Shown: positions 1-7,427 of the stretch, piece after piece | Layout: the number at the start of each line of letters is the position of its first letter | How positions within the stretch are numbered: the stretch's first letter is position 1 | Made by a program: the position numbers and the translations under genes | NCBI GenBank assembly: GCA_913047525.1 | Contig: CAJWUS010000037.1 | Location: forward strand, 1 to 10,209 | DNA: 10,209 bases | Direction: 5' to 3' | DNA from: an uncultured Flavobacteriales bacterium | Lineage (GTDB): Bacteria > Bacteroidota > Bacteroidia > Flavobacteriales > BACL11 | Notes under the pieces: generated by a model | Databases searched by the model: none | Told to the model about the DNA's origin: nothing | What the model saw: only the letters and a program-made list of their open reading frames with translations

Positions 1-1080
1 ATAGGAAAAATCCAAAACAAAAACACTGTATTTTACACCTGCTCCCATAGTAAAAAATTGCCTAGCACCCTTTGTTGGATGCTCGTAGAAATACCCTGCC
101 CTAACAGCAAACTGTTCGTTATACCAATATTCTAGACCAGTTGAATAATTAATTTCTCTGAATTCTTCTTTCGGCCCTCCTGGTGCATCCCAAAAAGATT
201 GAAACACACCATTCACAACTGATACATCTGGATCCATACCTCCATTTATTTCCCCAGTTTCAGGATTTCTTGAAGGTGGTGTCGGAACCAACAATTTATT
301 AATATCAAATTCAATTAACATTTTATTGTAGTCATCAAAATCAGTTCCAATAGAAGTTCCAAAACGCATATTGATTGGAATAAAATCTCTTACTGCTGTT
401 TCGGTATAGGAAATTTTATTCCCCAAATTAGAAATATTTAACCCTATTGCCCAATCAAAATCTTTTTTTACAATACGCACTTCTTTATTAAAATAACCAG
501 AAATGTCAGCAGCAATAGATTGTCCTGCATGTGTTGACATATTTCCTGACCCAGTAAGTGTTTGGCCTCCAGTAAGATCTGAACGAATATATCTTGTTGC
601 AATAGCAATGGAAAAATAATCAGAAAGCTTACGAGCATAAGCTCCTGAAATTGCAAATTCATTTGGGTTGTATTGCCCAATTTCATCTCCATTATTATTT
701 GTAAATGTAATATCTCCTAAGGAGAAATACCTAAGGGAAAAGCCAATAGTTTCATTATCGTTTCTTTTAAAATATCCAGAAAGATATGCAAGAGAGATAT
801 CAGGAACTAAATTTCTTAGCCATGGTACATAATTTATAGCAATTCCCATATCATCCTTAACAAAAGCATACTTTGCGGGATTCCAATGGATAGAATTAGC
901 ATCAGGAGAAGATGCAACCCCAACATCTCCCATTCCACCACTTCTGGAATCGGGCCCAATAATGAGAAACGGAACGGAAGTAGTAATAGTGTTCAATTGA
1001 TCGTCTCTGTGCATTGCATCTTGTGCAATTACTTGTATGCAAAGTGCAAAGACGAAAACTGTCAAAAAAATCTTTCTCAT
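1..1080 (-). CDS. porV: PorV (LptO) T9SS outer-membrane shuttle protein, partial (3' end beyond the left edge)
   Basis: The minus strand reads open from an ATG at 1080 to base 1, giving 360 residues with no stop, so the C-terminus is missing; family members are usually about 380-400 residues. The N-terminus (MRKIFLTVFVFALCIQVIAQ) is a signal peptide, with likely cleavage around residues 19-21. The segment at about 36-70 carries the PorV-like region PFLIIGPDSRSGGMGDVGVA followed by HWNPAK. The rest alternates short amphipathic beta strands, ending in the barrel-type segments EYWYNEQFAVRAGYFYEHP and GAGVKYSVFVLDFSY. PorV is a 14-stranded outer-membrane barrel of the FadL family that binds the C-terminal sorting domains of T9SS cargo and carries them to the PorU sortase and attachment complex. 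It lies 61 bp downstream of porU on the same strand with no terminator between, so co-transcription is likely. A weak -7-like TATATTTA sits about 23-30 bases upstream of the start on the minus strand. Identification rests on motif recognition and the porU neighbour. Confidence 0.93.
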   Translation of the reverse strand, partial: MRKIFLTVFVFALCIQVIAQDAMHRDDQLNTITTSVPFLIIGPDSRSGGMGDVGVASSPDANSIHWNPAKYAFVKDDMGIAINYVPWLRNLVPDISLAYLSGYFKRNDNETIGFSLRYFSLGDITFTNNNGDEIGQYNPNEFAISGAYARKLSDYFSIAIATRYIRSDLTGGQTLTGSGNMSTHAGQSIAADISGYFNKEVRIVKKDFDWAIGLNISNLGNKISYTETAVRDFIPINMRFGTSIGTDFDDYNKMLIEFDINKLLVPTPPSRNPETGEINGGMDPDVSVVNGVFQSFWDAPGGPKEEFREINYSTGLEYWYNEQFAVRAGYFYEHPTKGARQFFTMGAGVKYSVFVLDFSY

Positions 1081-1141
1081 TCTTAAATTTATTTTAGGTT
1101 GGTAAATATATATCTTTTTATTGATGGCTATAACGCTTTTA

Positions 1142-4100
1142 TTATCTTAATATTATTAGTTTCTCTGCTTTACTTTCTAAAGTACCATCTTCCGCTTTAA
1201 CATTAAAGCGATAAACATAAATTCCAGCACCTAATTTCTCCCCAGAATTTGTAGTTCCATTCCAATTAATTGGTCCTATTCTATAGCCATTATCATAAAT
1301 GTTATCCTTTATAGTAGCGACGATTCTGCCAGATAAATCAGAAATCTGCAACTCTATATCCAGGAGTTCTCCAGCTCTGTTGTGCTGAAAATAGAACTTT
1401 GTGTTGTCTTTAAAAGGATTGGGATAATTAAACAAATCGGAAAGAGTAAAATCTTCAGCATCCGTTACATAAAAATTAATTTCTTTTTCGGTAGAATTAT
1501 TAAAAACATCCCACACTTTTAGCCGCAAAGTATGATATCCTTTTTCCAAATCGTAAAAAGGATAGGAAACCCTTCCGCTTTTATAACTATCGGTATCGGC
1601 AGAATAATAATCGTTTAAAGAAATAGATTGATTAGTCTCATCATCCAAAATCGCTACAATATCGTGTCCTATTCCATTGCCGACTGTATTTATGCCACTA
1701 AAATCGTTTAGTAGTGCAAAAAGTAAAGGATCTTCATTTGTCATTCCACCAGAAATAAATTGCTCATTATTAATAAAAAGCTCTATTTCTGGTCCATCAA
1801 AATCTGCCGTAATATTGGCAGAAGTTCCGCCAATAGTAAAACTTGAATCAAAGCCACTTGCATCAGTTAAACTATCATTCGAAACGGCATAATAAGAAAT
1901 TCTTCCGCTTCCAAAATTGTAGGCAATATCCTTTGGCACTACAAAGGAGAAACTAAAATTTCCACCACTTACAGATGCTTTTCCTTTATGTAGTATGTTG
2001 TTCTGACTTCTATACGGCATTGGTGTGCTACTTTCTTGCCCCAAAGTTCTTAGTATCTCCTGTTTATCATAAACTGTTGGAAAAACAAAACCATTAAAAT
2101 TGGTAGCTAATGTCCTATTTTCATTTTCTATTTGCCCTGAAATTGTCACTTCCCCCAAAGCAGAAATTGTATCGGAAATTACTGTTGTACTTACATTCAA
2201 ATCAGGATAAGCCAAGCAAAGTGCAGGATCACCCAAAAGGGTAAAATTACGATTATTAAGGGCTGTTCCACTTGCTACTTTTGTTTGCCGGAACAAATCA
2301 CCTAATCTTGGTAATTCTCCATTTTCTTTTTCAAAAAGTACTTTTACAAATTGTTTATTTAGTTGATAATTCGGACTTGCATACACCAAGCGTGTGGTGG
2401 AAAGAAGTGCAATAGCACCTCCATTTTTGTTGAGAAAAGCATATTCTCCTGCGGAAGTTCTTGCAGGGTCATCAAAACGAGAAAACTCACAAGTTGCTGT
2501 AACAAATAAAGATAAATTATTTTTGTTTTCCCATTTGTTAATTTGTCCAACTTCTAAAATTCTCTCTTTTGTCCAACCCAATTCCCCTCCATGACCGGAA
2601 TAATTAATCAATAAAGTTCCTTTTTCCACACTTTCGGTAATTGCTTTTTGTGCATCAGGCGATCTTGGTCCGCCAGGGGTAGCTTCTTGTGTGAAAGCAT
2701 CCAAATAAATCTTTTTAATGTTGATCTTTTTATAATTATCATCAATAATATTCGCCAAACTATCGGCCTGCCACATGTGGGTATTTCCATCATCTGCATC
2801 TCCATCATCCGCAATAAAAGTCACTTTATTTCGCCAATCGCCAATCGCCATTTTCCCATTATAATTTTTGACTTTGTCTACCATATCATTGGCCTCTGTT
2901 AGGGTTTTCACAGGAAATCTTCCAATACCAATATCCACTAGATCGTTAGCAAAATTCCCTTCCGAATCATCCAAAAGTCCGAAATAATCATCCGTTACAT
3001 AACTTTGCGTTGGGGAAACGGAATTGTTGGACTGAAAAGAAGGAACAAAATTAGTATTACTCAAAATTCTACTTAGTGGATCATAAGAAGCATCCCCAAA
3101 TAAAAGAAGGTATTTTAATTTATTATTTGGTTTTTTGTAAAACATGCGTAAAAAATCACGAATAGCAGTAATATCTTGGCTCCCAGATGAAAACTCATTA
3201 TAAATTTCTTGAGGAGTGACAACAATAGTTTTTATCCCATCTTTTTGATCATGGTACTGGGCTAAATCATTAGCTGCTGATAAAAAATCGGGATGTGATA
3301 CGATTACATATTCAACATCAACCTCACTTCCATGCAAATTCTGATTACTAATTTTCCCAATAAGTTCAGTAGAATAATAAGAATTTCCATTAAAAGCCAA
3401 ATACTCTTTTAAAGAATCAGTTGGCGCAATAAAGCTCGTTTGATTGGACGAAAAATCTGTATTTCTTTCTCTTACATTTACAGGGTTTGACACATCCCAA
3501 ATACTAATACTAGAAGTAGCATTGCTTATTATAAATTTTGCATTGACACTATCGGCAACCGACTGTATATCTCTAAAAAGCATTTGATTCCCACTCATTT
3601 TTAGTTGCCTTCTTGCATTAAGCTCCAAATAATTTAGCCAACCCACAGAAGTATTTTGAGGTTGATTATAAGAAACGGAAATTTCCATATTTGCATTTCC
3701 GGTAAATGTGGTGGCGTTTGAGGAAAGTTTAGCATAATCTGCCGTATAATAGGGATCAACTTGCGCTACCGAAATGCTTTGTAAAGTTGTAGAGTTTGCT
3801 TTTATTATAAAATTGGAAGAAGAAAATGAGCGAGCCGCAACTGCAGTTTTAACATAAACAGGAGTAGATTGTACCAAATTAGGAAATGAAAAATTAAAAC
3901 TATAGGAGCTTGTTAAATCGAATTTTTCGCCATACCACTGAGCTCCCGATTTTATAAAATTCTCTAAATCCTGCTCATGAAAAGCATAATCATCAAATTC
4001 AGTTACACTTACATCAAAGTTTTGGGTATTTGTGCTTGCAATTCTTTTTCCTCCACCTTCTAAATCGGTAGTAATAAAATAATATGTTTTTCGGCTAAAT

Positions 4101-4501
4101 AGATTCTTCTGATGATGATACCTGCTATCGGTTTCATTATAGTTCCATCTGTCAGGAGATTGTCCATAAAAAAGAATGTAATCTCCACTCTCAAAAATGC
4201 CATTGCTATTATTGTCAACCACTTTTATTACATTCTCTTGCAGCCAATCATGCCTGAAATCACTGTTTAATTTTGGCAACATTCCGCCTCCATTGCCAAA
4301 AATACGGATATCAGAACAAGATAAATTGCTTGTATTTATACCTAAATCAGATAAATTTGAGTAGCTAATTTTATAAATTCCATCTTGTTGTACAGCAATT
4401 TTATACCAATTGCCACTGGCTAATACAGAATTGGTATTTTCTTCTGACTTACTAGATATAGAAAAACTAAAAAGAAGTGTATAAAAAAGAAGTCTTTTCA
4501 T
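1142..4501 (-). CDS. porU: PorU, T9SS gingipain-like (family C25) sortase
   Basis: This 1119-residue protein has a signal peptide (about 1-18, MKRLLFYTLLFSFSISS) and a PorU-type N-terminal domain opening with WYKIAVQQDGIYKISYSNL. A C25 cysteine-peptidase region spans about 398-763, from VEYVIVSHPDF to NFTLLGDPALCL. The catalytic His is His637 in NYSGHGGELGW and the nucleophile is Cys671 in FVTATCEFSRFDDP; the 34-residue spacing resembles that of the H/C pair in Porphyromonas gingivalis PorU. Immunoglobulin-like beta segments follow, then a C-terminal sorting-domain-like module from about 1024 (FNYPNPFKDNTKFYF, then LSGRIV and GAGIYVYRF) to the end. In the family, PorU sits on the cell surface with PorV, removes the C-terminal signal of secreted proteins and joins them to an anionic LPS. 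The ATG at 4501 fits the signal peptide and is the first Met in frame. A -7-like TAACTTTG lies only 5 bases upstream, so the transcript may be almost leaderless. Both catalytic residues and full length are present, so the enzyme looks functional. Confidence 0.96.
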   Translation of the reverse strand: MKRLLFYTLLFSFSISSKSEENTNSVLASGNWYKIAVQQDGIYKISYSNLSDLGINTSNLSCSDIRIFGNGGGMLPKLNSDFRHDWLQENVIKVVDNNSNGIFESGDYILFYGQSPDRWNYNETDSRYHHQKNLFSRKTYYFITTDLEGGGKRIASTNTQNFDVSVTEFDDYAFHEQDLENFIKSGAQWYGEKFDLTSSYSFNFSFPNLVQSTPVYVKTAVAARSFSSSNFIIKANSTTLQSISVAQVDPYYTADYAKLSSNATTFTGNANMEISVSYNQPQNTSVGWLNYLELNARRQLKMSGNQMLFRDIQSVADSVNAKFIISNATSSISIWDVSNPVNVRERNTDFSSNQTSFIAPTDSLKEYLAFNGNSYYSTELIGKISNQNLHGSEVDVEYVIVSHPDFLSAANDLAQYHDQKDGIKTIVVTPQEIYNEFSSGSQDITAIRDFLRMFYKKPNNKLKYLLLFGDASYDPLSRILSNTNFVPSFQSNNSVSPTQSYVTDDYFGLLDDSEGNFANDLVDIGIGRFPVKTLTEANDMVDKVKNYNGKMAIGDWRNKVTFIADDGDADDGNTHMWQADSLANIIDDNYKKINIKKIYLDAFTQEATPGGPRSPDAQKAITESVEKGTLLINYSGHGGELGWTKERILEVGQINKWENKNNLSLFVTATCEFSRFDDPARTSAGEYAFLNKNGGAIALLSTTRLVYASPNYQLNKQFVKVLFEKENGELPRLGDLFRQTKVASGTALNNRNFTLLGDPALCLAYPDLNVSTTVISDTISALGEVTISGQIENENRTLATNFNGFVFPTVYDKQEILRTLGQESSTPMPYRSQNNILHKGKASVSGGNFSFSFVVPKDIAYNFGSGRISYYAVSNDSLTDASGFDSSFTIGGTSANITADFDGPEIELFINNEQFISGGMTNEDPLLFALLNDFSGINTVGNGIGHDIVAILDDETNQSISLNDYYSADTDSYKSGRVSYPFYDLEKGYHTLRLKVWDVFNNSTEKEINFYVTDAEDFTLSDLFNYPNPFKDNTKFYFQHNRAGELLDIELQISDLSGRIVATIKDNIYDNGYRIGPINWNGTTNSGEKLGAGIYVYRFNVKAEDGTLESKAEKLIILR

Positions 4502-4506
4502 GCTTG

Positions 4507-4514
4507 CAAAGTTA
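4507..4514 (-). promoter_or_regulatory. Putative -7 element of the porU promoter
   Basis: Read on the minus strand this is TAACTTTG, an exact match to the Bacteroidetes -7 consensus TAnnTTTG. It ends 5 bases before the porU ATG at 4501, so transcription would start at or just before the start codon. I see no clear TTG at the expected -33 spacing. This is inference from the consensus only. Confidence 0.4.
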
Positions 4515-4560
4515 GTATTAAATAAAATCTATTTGTATTTTTTTTAAAAATAACTAACTT
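4509..4560. repeat. 8-bp inverted repeat in the porU/porP intergenic region
   Basis: AAGTTAGT at 4509-4516 is repeated inverted as ACTAACTT at 4553-4560, with 36 bases between the arms. The first arm overlaps the putative porU -7 element. It could be a paired regulator site, but in AT-rich DNA an 8-bp match may also arise by chance. Confidence 0.35.
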
Positions 4561-4631
4561 ATTAACGAGTATTTGTTCTTATTTATTACATCAATTTTTT
4601 TTGGTTTAAATACGATAACAAATAAAATTTA

Positions 4632-4639
4632 TATCTTTG
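4632..4639 (+). promoter_or_regulatory. Putative -7 element of the porP-gldJ promoter
   Basis: TATCTTTG matches TAnnTTTG exactly and lies 41 bases upstream of the ATG at 4681, giving a leader of about 35 bases. A TTTG at 4600-4603 could serve as the -33 box, but its spacing (28 bases) is longer than the usual 19-21, so the upstream element is uncertain. Confidence 0.55.
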
Positions 4640-4680
4640 TAAAATTGAAATTTGGAACGATTGAATAAAAACAAAGGAAA

Positions 4681-5673
4681 ATGATGAGAAAAATTATGAA
4701 AATATTAGCTATATTCAGTTTTTTACTGGTATTCTCAACTACTGCAAATGCACAAGATCCTGCATTTAGTCAGTTTTATTCCAATCCACTTTATTTGAAC
4801 CCGGCTTTTGCTGGCGCTTCTCCTGGTGGTTGCCCAAGAACGACTTTGAATTACAGAGACCAATGGCCGGGAATAGGAAGAACTTATGTCACTTATTCTG
4901 TTGCTTACGATCAACACGTTAACTCATTAGGTGGAGGATTAGGTGTTATTGTTTCCCAAGATAGAAGTGGAGCTGGGGATTTAAATACTACACATGCGTC
5001 TCTTTTATACTCATATCATCTAGAAGTGACAAGAAAATTCTCAATAAAAGCTGGTTTTGAAGCTTCTTATCGCATGATAAGTTTGGATTGGGACGATTTA
5101 ACTTTTGGTGATATGATTCATCCAAAATATGGATTTATTTACGACACACAAGAAAATAAAGATGGAAACAATCCTACAGGCGTTAGTTTCCCAGATTTTT
5201 CTACAGGATTTATTGGCTATTCTGAGAATTTATTCTTTGGCCTTTCCGCTCATCATTTAACACAGCCTAACCAAGGATTTATTAGTGAAAGCCAGTTACC
5301 AACAAAACTTACAGCGCATATTGGAGGAAACATTCCTCTTAGTAAATATAAAAATTCTGTAACTACAATTTCACCAAATTTCCTTTACCAGAAACAACAA
5401 GATTTCCAACAATTCAATTATGGAGTGTATGTAAATAGAGGTCCAATGGTAGGCGGGCTTTGGGCAAGACATAGTGTTAAAAATGTAGATTCATTCATCT
5501 TGATGGTTGGGCTTACCCAAGATGCTTTCAAATTTGGTTATAGTTATGATATCACATTAAGCAATTTAAAAAATAGTAATACTTTGGGTGCACACGAACT
5601 CTCCTTTACTTTATTTCTGCCTTGCAGAAGTAAAAGTAAATCGTTCAATACAATAAGTTGCCCATCCTTTTAG
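4681..5673 (+). CDS. PorP/SprF family T9SS outer-membrane protein
   Basis: This 330-residue protein starts with a signal peptide (about 1-24, ending TTANA before QDPAFSQFY). Right after it comes the family hallmark SQFYSNPLYLNPAFAGA (30-46), then the conserved NYRDQWPGIG (57-66) and TYSVAYDQHV (71-80). Near the C-terminus is the equally typical GYSYDITLSNL (286-296) followed by GAHELSF (303-309). Together these identify a PorP/SprF protein, predicted to be an outer-membrane beta barrel. Family members either belong to the core T9SS (PorP, partner of PorK/L/M/N) or serve individual cargo such as the adhesin SprB (SprF). No adhesin gene is adjacent; instead gldJ follows 31 bp downstream in the same direction, which suggests a role with the core machinery. 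AAAGGA at 4673-4678 resembles a ribosome binding site; the first two codons are both ATG, and the second (4684) has slightly better spacing. Cys51, Cys315 and Cys327 are notable. I do not choose between porP and sprF as a symbol. Confidence 0.93.
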   Translation: MMRKIMKILAIFSFLLVFSTTANAQDPAFSQFYSNPLYLNPAFAGASPGGCPRTTLNYRDQWPGIGRTYVTYSVAYDQHVNSLGGGLGVIVSQDRSGAGDLNTTHASLLYSYHLEVTRKFSIKAGFEASYRMISLDWDDLTFGDMIHPKYGFIYDTQENKDGNNPTGVSFPDFSTGFIGYSENLFFGLSAHHLTQPNQGFISESQLPTKLTAHIGGNIPLSKYKNSVTTISPNFLYQKQQDFQQFNYGVYVNRGPMVGGLWARHSVKNVDSFILMVGLTQDAFKFGYSYDITLSNLKNSNTLGAHELSFTLFLPCRSKSKSFNTISCPSF

Positions 5674-5704
5674 TTATTAATATCATCTTTAAAAAAACAA
5701 AAAA

Positions 5705-7339
5705 ATGATAAAATCAAGCAAATTAATTTTAGTAGTAAGTTGTCTGTTTATTCTAGGGTCATGTTCTAGTACTAGCAACAAATCTTCAAACTCAAAAAGT
5801 TCGTCCACCACTGGCTGGGATTACAATAATTCCAAGAATGGGGGATTTGAAACCAATTCAAAATACGCAGAACAAGCTACTGGCCCAGGACTTATGTTTG
5901 TAGAGGGAGGGTCTTTTACCATGGGAAGAACAGAGCAAGATGTGTTTTCGGATTGGAATAATGTTCCTAAAACAGTAACTGTATCTTCCTTTTACTTGGA
6001 TGAAACAGAAGTAAGAAATGTAGACTATTTAGAATACCTGTATTGGATTAATAGAGTCTATGGACAAAGCTATCCAGAAGTGTATAAAAAGGCATTACCT
6101 GATACTTTAGTTTGGAGAGATAGATTGGGCTATAACGAACCTTATGTAGAATCCTATTTAAGACATCCTGCTTACAGAAATTACCCAGTAGTGGGTGTGA
6201 GTTGGTCGCAAGCAAACGATTTTTGTGTTTGGAGAACAGACAGAGTAAACGAAAGGATACTTATTGATGAAGGGATCTTGAAAGAAGATAATGAGCAGAT
6301 TGATGAGAATTCTTTTAACACAGATGCTTATTTAGCAGGACAGTATGAAGGAATAGTAAAAAGAAACTTGAAAAACCTTAATCCATCACTTGGAGAAGAA
6401 ACAAGATTAGTAAGAATGGAAGATGGTATTTTATTACCGAGATATCGACTGCCAACTGAAGCAGAATGGGAATTTGCAGCTTTAGGATATGTAGGCAACA
6501 CTGATATGGAGAATACAGATGAAAGGAAACTATATCCTTGGAATGGTTCATCTGTAAGAAATGGAGACAAAAAAAATCAAGGTGAAATAATGGCAAACTT
6601 CAAAAAAGGAAGAGGAGATAATATGGGTGTTGCTGGAAACCTGAACGATAATGCTGATATTACTGGCCCTGTTCGTTCTTTTTGGCCAAATGATTATGGC
6701 TTGTATAATATGGCAGGAAATGTTTCGGAATGGGTGATGGATGTTTATCGTCCTGTGATTGAACAAACTACTACAACCGACCACCGCCCTTTCAGAGGTA
6801 GTGTATTCAAAACTCAAAAAAGAGATGAGGATGGATTTATTGAAGAAAAGGATAGTTTGGGAAGAATCACAATGGTAAATGTGAATGTAGAAGATAATGT
6901 ATATAGAAGAAATTACAAAAAATCTGACAACATCAATTATAATGATGGTGATATTGAATCTCAAATGGGAATTGATTGGAACAATTTTTTAAACGAACAA
7001 TCTGAAGTAGATACTGCAAGTGTTAGAATTGATAAGTGGAATCAAGATGCTAAAAAGTACAAAGACAATAGAACAGGAAATTCTAGTGAAATGTACGATT
7101 ACGGAAACACTACTTTGGTAACTGATAGAACTAGAATTTACAAAGGTGGGTCTTGGAAAGATAGAGCGTATTGGTTAGTTCCAGGCACAAGAAGATTCTT
7201 AGATCAGGACCAATCAACAGATGACATTGGTTTTAGATGTGCTATGGACAGAATGGGAGCTCCATCAAGTGATTTGAGGGAAAACCAGAGAAGAGGAACA
7301 GATTATAGCCAAAAGAAAATGGGAAGTAATAGAAGGTAA
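5705..7339 (+). CDS. gldJ: GldJ, gliding-motility/T9SS lipoprotein with FGE-sulfatase (SUMF1-like) domain
   Basis: This 544-residue protein has a lipoprotein signal with lipobox LGSC, lipidated at Cys20, followed by a Ser/Asn-rich linker (21-50). The residues after Cys are SSTSNKSS, without the acidic cluster of Bacteroidetes surface-export signals, so a periplasm-facing outer-membrane anchor is expected. The FGE-like domain is seen as GLMFVEGGSFTMG (62-74), PVVGVSWSQANDFCVWR (161-177), YRLPTEAEWEFA (247-258), YGLYNMAGNVSEW (331-343) and YKGGSWKDRAYW (479-490) then IGFRCAMDRMG (508-518). About 70 residues separate the second and third blocks and about 135 the last two, large insertions typical of GldJ/GldK. 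Aligned by eye, the catalytic cysteines of FGE are replaced (about Asp486 and Leu491), so a structural role is likely. In Flavobacterium johnsoniae GldJ is needed for gliding, and its C-terminal part supports GldK stability and secretion. GldK is the main alternative; the length and the adjacent porU and murF favour GldJ. It ends with a basic tail (519-544) and is followed by a terminator. Confidence 0.87.
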   Translation: MIKSSKLILVVSCLFILGSCSSTSNKSSNSKSSSTTGWDYNNSKNGGFETNSKYAEQATGPGLMFVEGGSFTMGRTEQDVFSDWNNVPKTVTVSSFYLDETEVRNVDYLEYLYWINRVYGQSYPEVYKKALPDTLVWRDRLGYNEPYVESYLRHPAYRNYPVVGVSWSQANDFCVWRTDRVNERILIDEGILKEDNEQIDENSFNTDAYLAGQYEGIVKRNLKNLNPSLGEETRLVRMEDGILLPRYRLPTEAEWEFAALGYVGNTDMENTDERKLYPWNGSSVRNGDKKNQGEIMANFKKGRGDNMGVAGNLNDNADITGPVRSFWPNDYGLYNMAGNVSEWVMDVYRPVIEQTTTTDHRPFRGSVFKTQKRDEDGFIEEKDSLGRITMVNVNVEDNVYRRNYKKSDNINYNDGDIESQMGIDWNNFLNEQSEVDTASVRIDKWNQDAKKYKDNRTGNSSEMYDYGNTTLVTDRTRIYKGGSWKDRAYWLVPGTRRFLDQDQSTDDIGFRCAMDRMGAPSSDLRENQRRGTDYSQKKMGSNRR

Positions 7340-7376
7340 AACAGATTTTAGTATTAAGATATTAGACAATTAGATT

Positions 7377-7405
7377 AAAAGCCGAGCAATTGCTCGGCTT
7401 TTTTT
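7377..7405 (+). terminator. Rho-independent terminator after gldJ
   Basis: Bases 7377-7402 form a perfect 26-base palindrome with GC-rich arms GCCGAGC and GCTCGGC around AATT, flanked by A4 and T4. The T-tract runs through 7405. It lies 37 bases after the gldJ stop and 22 before the murF start, so it should end the porP-gldJ transcript. Because it is symmetric it has A-tracts and T-tracts on both strands, but no minus-strand gene feeds into it. Confidence 0.92.
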
Positions 7406-7412
7406 ATCTTTA
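7405..7412 (+). promoter_or_regulatory. Possible -7 element for murF (weak)
   Basis: TATCTTTA matches TAnnTTTG except for the last base and lies 15 bases before the murF ATG, directly against the terminator T-tract. As a strong terminator precedes murF, the gene needs its own promoter or read-through; this is the best local candidate, with no -33 box at good spacing. Confidence 0.3.
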
Positions 7413-7427
7413 CAATTTCAAATAAAA

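Larger units (their letters stand above)
4502..4680. promoter_or_regulatory. Divergent intergenic regulatory region between porU and the porP-gldJ unit
   Basis: This 179-bp, very AT-rich region holds no gene. It must carry the start signals for both flanking transcription units. It contains two runs of eight T (about 4538-4545 and 4595-4602), a putative -7 element for each direction, and an 8-bp inverted repeat, each listed separately. I see no riboswitch-like or tRNA-like structure in it. Confidence 0.7.

Noticed and set aside
886..1086. 66-codon plus-strand open frame at the porV start
   Set aside because: It is a shadow of the porV signal peptide and N-terminal region, with no ribosome binding site or recognisable protein.
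4538..4602. T-runs in the porU/porP intergenic region as terminators
   Set aside because: No stable GC-containing hairpin precedes either run, and no gene ends there; they are more likely AT-rich promoter DNA.
6548..6964. 138-codon open frame on the minus strand inside gldJ
   Set aside because: It is antisense to well-conserved GldJ coding sequence, is rich in Ile/Ser/His runs produced by AT-rich codons, and resembles no family I know.
5705..7339. Active formylglycine-generating enzyme or EgtB-like oxidase
   Set aside because: The lipoprotein signal, missing catalytic cysteines, large insertions and T9SS neighbours fit GldJ rather than an enzyme.
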